Assembly: GCA_017430155.1 (NCBI GenBank)
Contig: JAFRNO010000250.1
Location: forward strand, 1 to 6,469
Reading direction: 5' to 3'
Origin: Kiritimatiellia bacterium
Lineage (GTDB): Bacteria > Verrucomicrobiota > Kiritimatiellia > RFP12 > UBA1067
Length of the DNA stretch: 6,469 nucleotides
Made by a program: the position numbers and the translations under genes. The notes beneath the pieces were generated by a model. The model saw only the letters and a list, made by a program, of their open reading frames with translations, was not told where the DNA came from and made no database searches. Positions 1 to 5,766 of the stretch are shown here, one piece after another. Each line of letters opens with the position of its first letter. Positions within the stretch are counted from its first letter, which is position 1.

Positions 1-648
1 GACGGGGGCCGTCCCTTCATCGAGCGGCCAGTAGCCAAGGAGGGTCGTCTCGTTACCTGTCAGGCGCTGATCCTTCGTCGAGGCAATTTCCGCCGCCGTG
101 CGGGCGACGTTCCACAGCCGCACCTCCGCGAGCGATCCGTAGAACGCCGGACCGATCAGGAACGGCGCAGTGTCAACGCCGCTCGGCGTCGAGTTCACGT
201 AATCGGTCGCGTTCGTCTCGAACGCGCCATCGAGATAAAGCGAGATCGTGGTACCCTGCCGCACAAGCGCGGCGTGGTGCCAGTCCGCGGTGACGACCGT
301 CGAGCCGATCAGGCGTTTGTTAGCGCCATTGTAGTAAAACGCCTCCAAAGCCGGCTGATTGCCGCCGGGGTTATTGCCGTTCTTGCGGACCGCGAGCATA
401 AGGCGACCGGATTCGTTCCACAACCAGCCCGTCTGCGCAACCATGCGGTTCTCGGCCAACGTCAGATCCGACGCCTTGAACCAGGCCTCCCACGTGAAGT
501 CGCCCGTCGCGGGCGACGACACATCCGTCGGGATGCTCTCCGTCGTATGCGCGTTGTTCGCGCTGGGCGTGAACGTGAGCACCGTATCCGCCGATGCGGC
601 AAACGCCGCGCAGCAAACGGCCAAAAATATGCAGTTGACTCGATTCAT
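1..648 (-). CDS. Secreted LamG-domain protein, N-terminal part (3' end outside window)
   Basis: The reading frame is open from ATG at 648 to the window edge, giving 216 residues with no stop. The start is fixed by a strong AAGGAGG four bases upstream and by a signal peptide (residues 1-20, ending AFAASA before D21). Residues 21-210 form a LamG/concanavalin-like lectin domain, with GDFTWEAWFK near 49-58, WHHAALVRQGTT near 123-134, YLDGAFE near 138-144, and the closing LLGYWPLDEG. The domain is a beta-sandwich that usually binds glycans or proteins outside the cytoplasm. The sequence is closely similar to the first 219 residues of the large LamG protein at 2347-5571, so the two are paralogues. 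It follows the GH172-like gene after 112 bases that carry their own promoter-like box. The missing C-terminal part could hold further modules like those of its paralogue. The ligand is unknown. An alternative reading as a lipoprotein (Cys12 or Cys13) is less likely, because the paralogue has no such cysteine and both have an AxA-type cleavage site. Confidence 0.9.
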   Translation of the reverse strand, partial: MNRVNCIFLAVCCAAFAASADTVLTFTPSANNAHTTESIPTDVSSPATGDFTWEAWFKASDLTLAENRMVAQTGWLWNESGRLMLAVRKNGNNPGGNQPALEAFYYNGANKRLIGSTVVTADWHHAALVRQGTTISLYLDGAFETNATDYVNSTPSGVDTAPFLIGPAFYGSLAEVRLWNVARTAAEIASTKDQRLTGNETTLLGYWPLDEGTAPV

Positions 649-652
649 AGTT

Positions 653-671
653 CCTCCTTGCCTTTTGGCAA
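653..671 (-). promoter_or_regulatory. Ribosome binding site abutting a small hairpin
   Basis: On the minus strand AAGGAGG (653-659) sits four bases before the ATG at 648. Directly upstream, TTGCC (667-671) and GGCAA (658-662) form a perfect five-base-pair stem with an AAAA loop. The last two bases of the stem are the first two of the Shine-Dalgarno sequence. The ribosome binding site is clear. A regulatory role for the stem is only a possibility. Confidence 0.6.
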
Positions 672-676
672 TGTGG

Positions 677-682
677 ATTATA
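677..682 (-). promoter_or_regulatory. Putative -10 box for the second LamG gene
   Basis: A perfect TATAAT lies on the minus strand 28 bases before the start codon of the second LamG gene. It would place transcription initiation near 670, with a short leader of about 20 bases containing the ribosome binding site. No good -35 hexamer is seen at the normal spacing: TATGAA is at 17 bases, and TTGGGA at 706-711 is too far away. The gene may therefore be transcribed separately from the upstream GH172-like gene as well as by read-through. Confidence 0.45.
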
Positions 683-704
683 CAAAATTCCCGCATCTAT
701 TCAT

Positions 705-722
705 ATCCCAATCTTTGGGGAT
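705..722. repeat. Imperfect inverted repeat between GH172-like and second LamG genes
   Basis: ATCCC-AATCTTTG-GGGAT forms an 18-base imperfect palindrome: seven pairs with one bulged base and an AGA loop on the minus strand. No T-run follows, so it is not a standard intrinsic terminator. Its place just upstream of the TATAAT box, roughly -35 to -52 from the predicted start, would also suit a protein-binding site. This gap of 112 bases holds nothing else that I can recognise. Confidence 0.3.
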
Positions 723-760
723 GGCCGCCACGAGCGACAGAAACCAAACATTCCTGCTTT

Positions 761-2338
761 TCATTTTGACGTCTCTACGGCATACCAGCAGGCAAACATC
801 CCGTAATCAACTTCGTCTGGCCTCTGCGGGATGACCTCCATGTCATAGCGGATTCCAGAAGTGAACGGAATCGCATCCAACGCCCTCCAACGCAAATTCA
901 CCACACGCCCAGGCGCTCGCGCCCCATTCCCTTCCGGTTGCGCCACAAACGGATGCGAAAACTTCGTGGCCAGCCCCCAGGCATAACCAAAATGGTCTTC
1001 AGAGCCGGTGCCAATCATCACAGGGGACTCCGCGCCATCGACAAACACCTTCTCATCACCTTCTCCCCACCATCCAGAACCCTGATTTCGCACGTCCACA
1101 AGTACGCCCGCAAACAGGCCCGTCCCCGAAACCGACGCGAAATTGGCGTCAAGCGGATAGAACGGCGTTACGCGCATGTTCGCCCATAGACGCCATGATG
1201 CATGAAAGTACATGCTTCGTCCCGCCGTCCAGGCGTAAGGCGAAACGGCAATCCTCGATCTCTCGATACGTATCGCCCGCTCGCCGCGATTGACGACCTT
1301 GAATTTACATGTTCGCGCATACGGCATGACCCATGCGCAACACGAGGCGCCGCTCTCGGCAGCAGCCGTGAAACGTGTCGCGTGCGGCGCGAACAGGCAT
1401 CCCGTCCCGAAAAGCGCCCCGGCCGGCACGTCCACCGTCCGTACGCCGTCAAAGGCCATCTCCACGCGCAAATTCGCCGCCGCCTCGTCCGCATCGGCAC
1501 GCGTCACGGACCAGCCGATGTAGCGGACGGCACCTTCGCCATCGAACGCAAGCTCGCGCCGTTCGCCAGGGTTCAGCATTCCATCGAACGACTCCTCGTG
1601 GCAATTCGTCTGAATCGCAGATTCAAGCGGGGCCAACAACGCGGCGTTCGTCTTTTCAACAATGGACTTCGCGCGGTCCAACACGGAAAGGGAAAATGTT
1701 TCAACCTCCGTCCCGGCCGCGTATTCGCGCGTCTCGATGTTGTAATAGAACTTCTCGGGGCGGATGCCTTTACCGGCGGGCGGGTGCAAGTCTCGGCTTT
1801 CATACGTCACCTTGCAACTCTTCGCGTAGGGAATCGGCAGGTAGAGGTTGTGTCCGCGCATGAGAAACGGTGTCTCGTGCGCGACGCCGTCCGAAAGCGG
1901 CGCGCCGCAAAGCCTCCCCCCGCCCAACAGTTCCAGCACCGGGCCTTCAACGACCTTTCTTCCGTCAAGGTAGATTCGCAGAAGACCTTTCCCGTCCGTC
2001 TCCCCGACCGTACACCAGAAGCGCGTGATCGCACCCGGCCCGCTGACGTCCAGAAGTACGTGTTCCGTGCGTCCGTCAACCTGTTCTGTCCTGATGAAGT
2101 TGGTATGGTCCTCGTTGGCGAACCAGCCCGGCCTGTCGCGGGCAACCGTGCCTCTGTCGTGGCTAGAGTGCAAATGTGCCGTGTAAGCCGGTTCCGGCAG
2201 ACGAGTCAACGACTCGCGCACCGAAATCTCGTCCAACAGCGACCGTAGCGAGACATCCGCGACCGCTGTCGCCGAGGCAAACGTCAACACGAAGAAAGAA
2301 ATCGACAACGCATTCCGTCTGTTCATATTTCGCCCCAT
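761..2338 (-). CDS. Secreted DUF2961 / GH172-family glycoside hydrolase
   Basis: This 525-residue exported protein has a signal peptide (residues 1-27, cleavage after AVA, mature start DVSL). The first jelly-roll half spans about 95-220, with SGPGAITRFW, LRIYLDG and NLYLPIPYAKSCKV. The C-terminal catalytic half spans about 376-505, with YFHASWRLW, GWWGEGDEKVFVDG, IGTGSEDHFGYAWG and DAIPFTSGIRYDME. These are DUF2961 signatures. GH172 members characterised so far act on furanosides such as difructose dianhydride and D-arabinan. From memory, the founding enzyme uses two glutamates 21 residues apart (E270 and E291). Here E426 (GEGD) and E447 (SED) have exactly that spacing, so the enzyme is probably active. 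Residues about 240-370 form an extra segment resembling the first half, making the protein longer than the compact family members. The start at 2338 is preferred over an in-frame ATG at 2386, which would place 16 non-signal residues before the signal peptide and overlap the upstream gene; TAGGA lies six bases before 2338. The substrate is not deducible. Confidence 0.9.
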   Translation of the reverse strand: MGRNMNRRNALSISFFVLTFASATAVADVSLRSLLDEISVRESLTRLPEPAYTAHLHSSHDRGTVARDRPGWFANEDHTNFIRTEQVDGRTEHVLLDVSGPGAITRFWCTVGETDGKGLLRIYLDGRKVVEGPVLELLGGGRLCGAPLSDGVAHETPFLMRGHNLYLPIPYAKSCKVTYESRDLHPPAGKGIRPEKFYYNIETREYAAGTEVETFSLSVLDRAKSIVEKTNAALLAPLESAIQTNCHEESFDGMLNPGERRELAFDGEGAVRYIGWSVTRADADEAAANLRVEMAFDGVRTVDVPAGALFGTGCLFAPHATRFTAAAESGASCCAWVMPYARTCKFKVVNRGERAIRIERSRIAVSPYAWTAGRSMYFHASWRLWANMRVTPFYPLDANFASVSGTGLFAGVLVDVRNQGSGWWGEGDEKVFVDGAESPVMIGTGSEDHFGYAWGLATKFSHPFVAQPEGNGARAPGRVVNLRWRALDAIPFTSGIRYDMEVIPQRPDEVDYGMFACWYAVETSK

Positions 2339-2344
2339 TCGGTA

Positions 2345-2349
2345 TCCTA
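2345..2349 (-). promoter_or_regulatory. Ribosome binding site overlapping upstream stop codon
   Basis: On the minus strand TAGGA ends six bases before the GH172-like start at 2338. Its TAG is the stop codon (2347-2349) of the large LamG gene. Ribosomes finishing the first protein would end on the initiation site of the second, so translational coupling in one transcript is likely. Confidence 0.6.
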
Positions 2350-5300
2350 CTTTATAAAGATTACCAAGCCAGTGGCACTTTCCCATTGCCAGAAAAGATA
2401 GTCCTCTACCTGTTTCTGCTCACTTGACGAGAGTACGCGGTCATAAACCAACACCTCGCACATATCCATCAGCTGGTAACTCGATTCCGTGGGAGAGCAG
2501 GCGATGGACACCAACGCCCGCCCTGTCGAATACGGCACACCTAGATGCGTATTCTGCAACATACCATTCAAGTAGTGCCTCAGGTCAAGCTTTCCAGCCC
2601 CATCCGGTGTAGCCGTCACGCATTGTGTAAACCACTTCTGCCCCACGCCGACCGTATCGTTCCTAAAATCAGCTCCGCTCCCCCAGCCCATGATGGCAAG
2701 CGGCTGGTAGGCATATTGCGTAGCCGACCAGTTGGCGGAGGCAACCAGGCCAAACGCCGACCAGTCGTCGAATGTCGCGGCAGGATCGTTTGCCTTCGGT
2801 GTCATGCCGTAGACAAATCCGCCCCATCCGTGATATTCAGGCGGTTCGCTGTAGTTATAGCGGCCGCGCAGGAACACCGTCCTGGCATGGTTGCCGACAG
2901 GCATCCCCGCCGTGCCACAACCGATTAGCCCCTGTCCGGACGTGCCGCCATCGGTGCAGGGACCGGCGAAATGGATTGACGGCCTGCCGTTCGGCGTCGA
3001 CACCGCGACGTACGTAGGCGGATTCGTCGGAACGGCAACCGTCAGCTCTCCGGCAAAACCAACGCTGGGCTTCCATTTCAGGACATTGCCGCCATCATCG
3101 CGAATCACTCCTTTGTCGGCACGAATCCGATAGACCAGTCCGTCTGTCACTGTCAATGCGTCATTTGCCTTGTTGACAGTCACGCGAAAACCGCGTCTGG
3201 TTCCATCGGCCAAAGTGACGGTGTAGACCTGAGGTGTCGTGAAATCGCGTACTGTGCCAGAAGCGTAATCGCAGACAGCGCCGTCGCCTAGCGTGAACGT
3301 CGGTGCTAGCCTCGTCACGTCGGTCGCCGACGGTACGGTGAACTCCATTTCGCCCGAGATGCGTGTAGACGAACCAAGTGCGCCGAGAGAAAATGATGTC
3401 ATGTATGCGCTCGTCGAATGCCCCGGAATTAAGACGTTGTCAAGCGCGATCCATGACCCCGCCCCCGCTCTTTTCGTGATGAGATCGAACGTATAGGCGC
3501 GATTCAAATCAAGTTTGGCGATGTCGGCTGCTGGAATGACGTATTTGGCAAACGTCGTGGCGGCGGCTCCTTGCACTTTCAGGACGAATCGCCCTGTCTC
3601 CGCGTCGCGCAGAGCCACTCCCGTCCAGCCGCCGTCGGCAACGGCCGTATTGGTGACCATCGACTCCCAGTTGCGCAAATATCCGTTGGAATTTCCCCAT
3701 CTTGCGTGAAAAACGATGTCATTCGCACGATCAATGAAGAAATCGGGGCTGCGGACCCATTTTACGTTGCTTCCCCTGTCAAGTTCCGACGGAACGAGAT
3801 AGCTGCCGCAATGATGCCTGTCATGCGGATAAGCTCGTGTACAATAGGAAGTAAAAAGCGAATTTACCTTTTCCTCTGTTTCGGCCGTCTCAGGGAAGAC
3901 CGCGCCTCCGTTGACCGTGGATGGCATCGTGTCGACGTTCGGCGAAAGGTCAACCCATGCGCCGAGTCCGCCGTCCGCCGCAACGTCCCACACACGGTTG
4001 TACCACCCCTGCATCGCATCCTCGGCGAATTCATAACCCAAGGTTCCCACGTCCGGATCGTCGAGCACGCCCGGTATCTCCACGTCGTCCAGCGCGATCC
4101 ACGAACCAAACCCGGCCCGCATCGTGATGAGGTCGAGCGTGTAGAGGCGGTTTGGCGTGACGCCTGCTTCCGCCATCTGTGCCGCCGTGAACCGGCATTG
4201 CTGGTAAATTCCGCCGTCCATCTCAAGGCCTTTTTGACACAGGACGAACCGCCCCGTCTCCGCATCGGTAAGACAGACGCCCGTCCAGCCTTTTTCCGTC
4301 AGTGCCACAGGATTTACGAGATTGTCATACGTGGGATCGGCCTCCGCGTCCTTTTTCCCCCAAACGATGCAGAACGTCAAGTCCCCCGTGCCCGTGACAC
4401 GGAACTTGGGGCTGCGCGCCCACTTCGTGTTCGACCCTCTGTCGAGGTATGAGGTTGCGTCATGTGGCCGACCGATCGTCAAGTAGCTTCCACGGTTGTT
4501 TTGCTCCCATGGATACCAGCGCGACGAACTGCAAAAAAGCGCATTCTCGTCCACCGCCGTTGCCGGATAGATGAGGTTGTTATTGGGAATCACGCTGAGG
4601 CCTGTTCCAAGGCCCGTGTCGAACCCGTAGGTGTTGGGAGGCAGGTCCGTCCATGCGCCTTCGCCTACGCCGTTCGTCACCCACACGCGGTTATGCCACC
4701 CCTGCATGCAGCCGTTGTCGAAGTTGAACGTCAGCTTTGCATACTCAAAATCTGTAGACACCCGAGCGCGCGTTGGAGGCGACAACGCGAGATCGGCGTC
4801 CGCCGCGTACGCCGCCGTGCCCGCGCCCTGGTTGTAGCCGACGGTCCGGGTTATGCCGGCGACGCTGATGGTGACGTTGGTCGCCGCGACGCCCGTCACC
4901 TTGTTCACCGGCTCGACGGGCGTGCCGCCGTCGTCGAGCGGCCAGTAGCCGAGAAGATTCGTCTCGTGGCCTGTCAGGCGCGCGTCCTTGGACGCGGCGA
5001 TTTCGGCTGCGCTCCGGGCGACGTTCCACAGCCGCACCTCCGCGAGCGAACCGTAGAACGCCGGCCCGATCAGGAACGGCGCGTCTGCGCCGCTCGGCGT
5101 CGCGCTCGTGTAGTTGTTGGTCGACGCCTCGAAGACTCCATCAAGGTAGATGGAAAGCGTCGTGCCTTGCCGCACGAGCGCGGCATGGTGCCAGCCTGCG
5201 GTCACCTCCGTCTCTCCGAGCAAACTCACGGTAGCGCCGTTGTTGAAGAACACGTCGAGTATCGGCTTGTTCGCAAGACCTCCGGGGTTGTTCTTGTGCT

Positions 5301-5571
5301 TGCGCACAGCGAGCATAAGCCGTCCCGGGCTGTTCCAGGCCCAGCCCGTCTGCGCCACCATGCGGTTCTCGCCGAGGTTCAGATTGGACGGCTTGAACCA
5401 CGCCTCCCACGTGAAGTCGCCATCTGCCGGCGATGACACGTCGGTCGGGATGCTGTTCGACGTCTGCGCGGTCTCGGCGCAAGGCGCGAACGTGAGCACC
5501 GTCTCCGCCGATGCGGCGAATGCGGCAACCGCTGCCAAGACGGCTACCGTAACCTTTTCGATCATTCTCAT
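2347..5571 (-). CDS. Large secreted multidomain LamG protein
   Basis: This 1074-residue protein starts at 5571, where AAGGAG lies six bases upstream (5578-5583) and a signal peptide begins at once (residues 1-22, cleavage after FAASA, mature ETVL). An in-frame ATG further up at 5622 would add 17 residues before the signal and is rejected. In order the protein has: a LamG domain (about 23-215, nearly the same as the second LamG protein); a linker to about 275; two tandem copies of a module of about 210-220 residues (about 281-501 and 511-717); a small beta-sandwich of the cadherin-like/DUF5018 kind (about 721-800, with FTVPSATDVTRLAPTF and YTVTLADG); and a C-terminal concanavalin-like domain (about 808-1063) ending in CEVLVYDRVLSSSEQ and VEDYLFWQW. 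There is no transmembrane anchor, sorting signal or visible catalytic motif, so it is probably a binding or structural surface protein. It is the first gene of the operon, directly followed by the GH172-like enzyme. The domain types are fairly sure; the ligand is unknown. Confidence 0.9.
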   Translation of the reverse strand: MRMIEKVTVAVLAAVAAFAASAETVLTFAPCAETAQTSNSIPTDVSSPADGDFTWEAWFKPSNLNLGENRMVAQTGWAWNSPGRLMLAVRKHKNNPGGLANKPILDVFFNNGATVSLLGETEVTAGWHHAALVRQGTTLSIYLDGVFEASTNNYTSATPSGADAPFLIGPAFYGSLAEVRLWNVARSAAEIAASKDARLTGHETNLLGYWPLDDGGTPVEPVNKVTGVAATNVTISVAGITRTVGYNQGAGTAAYAADADLALSPPTRARVSTDFEYAKLTFNFDNGCMQGWHNRVWVTNGVGEGAWTDLPPNTYGFDTGLGTGLSVIPNNNLIYPATAVDENALFCSSSRWYPWEQNNRGSYLTIGRPHDATSYLDRGSNTKWARSPKFRVTGTGDLTFCIVWGKKDAEADPTYDNLVNPVALTEKGWTGVCLTDAETGRFVLCQKGLEMDGGIYQQCRFTAAQMAEAGVTPNRLYTLDLITMRAGFGSWIALDDVEIPGVLDDPDVGTLGYEFAEDAMQGWYNRVWDVAADGGLGAWVDLSPNVDTMPSTVNGGAVFPETAETEEKVNSLFTSYCTRAYPHDRHHCGSYLVPSELDRGSNVKWVRSPDFFIDRANDIVFHARWGNSNGYLRNWESMVTNTAVADGGWTGVALRDAETGRFVLKVQGAAATTFAKYVIPAADIAKLDLNRAYTFDLITKRAGAGSWIALDNVLIPGHSTSAYMTSFSLGALGSSTRISGEMEFTVPSATDVTRLAPTFTLGDGAVCDYASGTVRDFTTPQVYTVTLADGTRRGFRVTVNKANDALTVTDGLVYRIRADKGVIRDDGGNVLKWKPSVGFAGELTVAVPTNPPTYVAVSTPNGRPSIHFAGPCTDGGTSGQGLIGCGTAGMPVGNHARTVFLRGRYNYSEPPEYHGWGGFVYGMTPKANDPAATFDDWSAFGLVASANWSATQYAYQPLAIMGWGSGADFRNDTVGVGQKWFTQCVTATPDGAGKLDLRHYLNGMLQNTHLGVPYSTGRALVSIACSPTESSYQLMDMCEVLVYDRVLSSSEQKQVEDYLFWQWESATGLVIFIK
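3421..4041 (-). repeat. Second copy of internal protein repeat in large LamG protein
   Basis: This stretch encodes residues 511-717. It shares with the preceding copy the start MQGWYNRVWDV, a GSYL...LDRGSN-KW-RSP block, GGWTGV-L-DAETGRFVL, and the end TFDLIT-RAG-GSWIALD-V-IPG. The closing ALDNV element resembles the DDV strand of MAM-like jelly rolls, so a carbohydrate- or protein-binding beta-sandwich is a reasonable inference. I cannot name the family. Confidence 0.75.
4069..4731 (-). repeat. First copy of internal protein repeat in large LamG protein
   Basis: This stretch encodes residues 281-501 (FNFDNGCMQGWHNRVW to WIALDDVEIPG) and aligns along its length with the copy at 3421-4041. It is about 14 residues longer, mainly around 405-425. 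The cysteines of the two copies do not coincide, which argues against a conserved disulphide core. Confidence 0.75.
4915..5571 (-). repeat. Dispersed copy of the LamG-coding segment (partner of 1-648)
   Basis: The first 657 bases of the large LamG gene align with all of 1-648 in the same orientation and frame. Bases 5015-5082 match 101-168 with only two differences (136/5050 and 151/5065), both in third codon positions. The two copies flank the GH172-like gene as direct repeats about 4.9 kb apart. Confidence 0.8.
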
Positions 5572-5649
5572 ACGCTTCTCCTTCAATTGCGTCATCCGCG
5601 TACCTCGAAGGCACAACGGCATGAACCGCCATTATTGTCGCACAAGCTG

Positions 5650-5684
5650 TCGCCGGGCCGCAAGCAGAAACTCGCCGGGCCGCA
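5650..5684. repeat. Pair of 13-base direct repeats, candidate operator
   Basis: TCGCCGGGCCGCA occurs at 5650-5662 and again, unchanged, at 5672-5684. The copies start 22 bases apart, about two turns of the helix, and so face the same side of the DNA. They lie in the middle of the divergent promoter region, which suits binding by the regulator next door or another protein. Binding is inferred, not shown. Confidence 0.45.
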
Positions 5685-5749
5685 CAAAAGCCATTGGTAC
5701 GGCTTTCCCCGACGTGTTGCCATCATCCGTGCCCGACAGGACGGCACTG

Positions 5750-5758
5750 TGATATACT
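5750..5758 (+). promoter_or_regulatory. Extended -10 promoter of the regulator gene
   Basis: TGATATACT is an extended -10 element (TGn followed by TATACT, one mismatch to TATAAT). No clear -35 lies 16-18 bases upstream, which extended -10 promoters can do without. Initiation about seven bases downstream falls at 5765-5767, at or next to the ATG. Confidence 0.5.
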
Positions 5759-5766
5759 ATCCGCAC

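Larger units (their letters stand above)
5572..5766. promoter_or_regulatory. Divergent intergenic control region
   Basis: These 195 bases separate the starts of the LamG operon and the regulator gene and must hold both promoters. On the minus strand AAGGAG (5578-5583) is the ribosome binding site of the large LamG gene. AATAAT (5631-5636) is a weak -10 candidate for the operon, without a good -35. A short TTGT-CGC-ACAA inverted repeat at 5635-5645 overlaps it. A weak hairpin (5600-5614) would lie in the operon leader. No riboswitch or small gene is recognised. Confidence 0.6.

Noticed and set aside
705..722. Intrinsic terminator after the GH172-like gene
   Set aside because: The stem is imperfect and no run of T follows on the minus strand, so a terminator call is not supported.
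1202..2248. Open frame of 348 codons on the plus strand opposite the GH172-like gene
   Set aside because: It is rich in Arg, Ala and Pro, has no recognisable domain, and lies wholly antisense to a gene with clear family motifs. GC-rich codons on the real strand open this frame.
2339..2386. Upstream in-frame ATG at 2386 for the GH172-like gene
   Set aside because: It would add 16 residues before the signal peptide and overlap the preceding gene. The ATG at 2338 has a ribosome binding site at a good distance and leads straight into the signal sequence.
3571..5436. Two long plus-strand open frames (3571-4452 and 4462-5436) opposite the large LamG gene
   Set aside because: Both are antisense shadows of a well-supported coding region. 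They have Arg/Val-rich composition and no ribosome binding site or domain.
5572..5622. Upstream in-frame ATG at 5622 for the large LamG gene
   Set aside because: The added 17 residues are charged and not signal-like. AAGGAG is placed correctly for the ATG at 5571.
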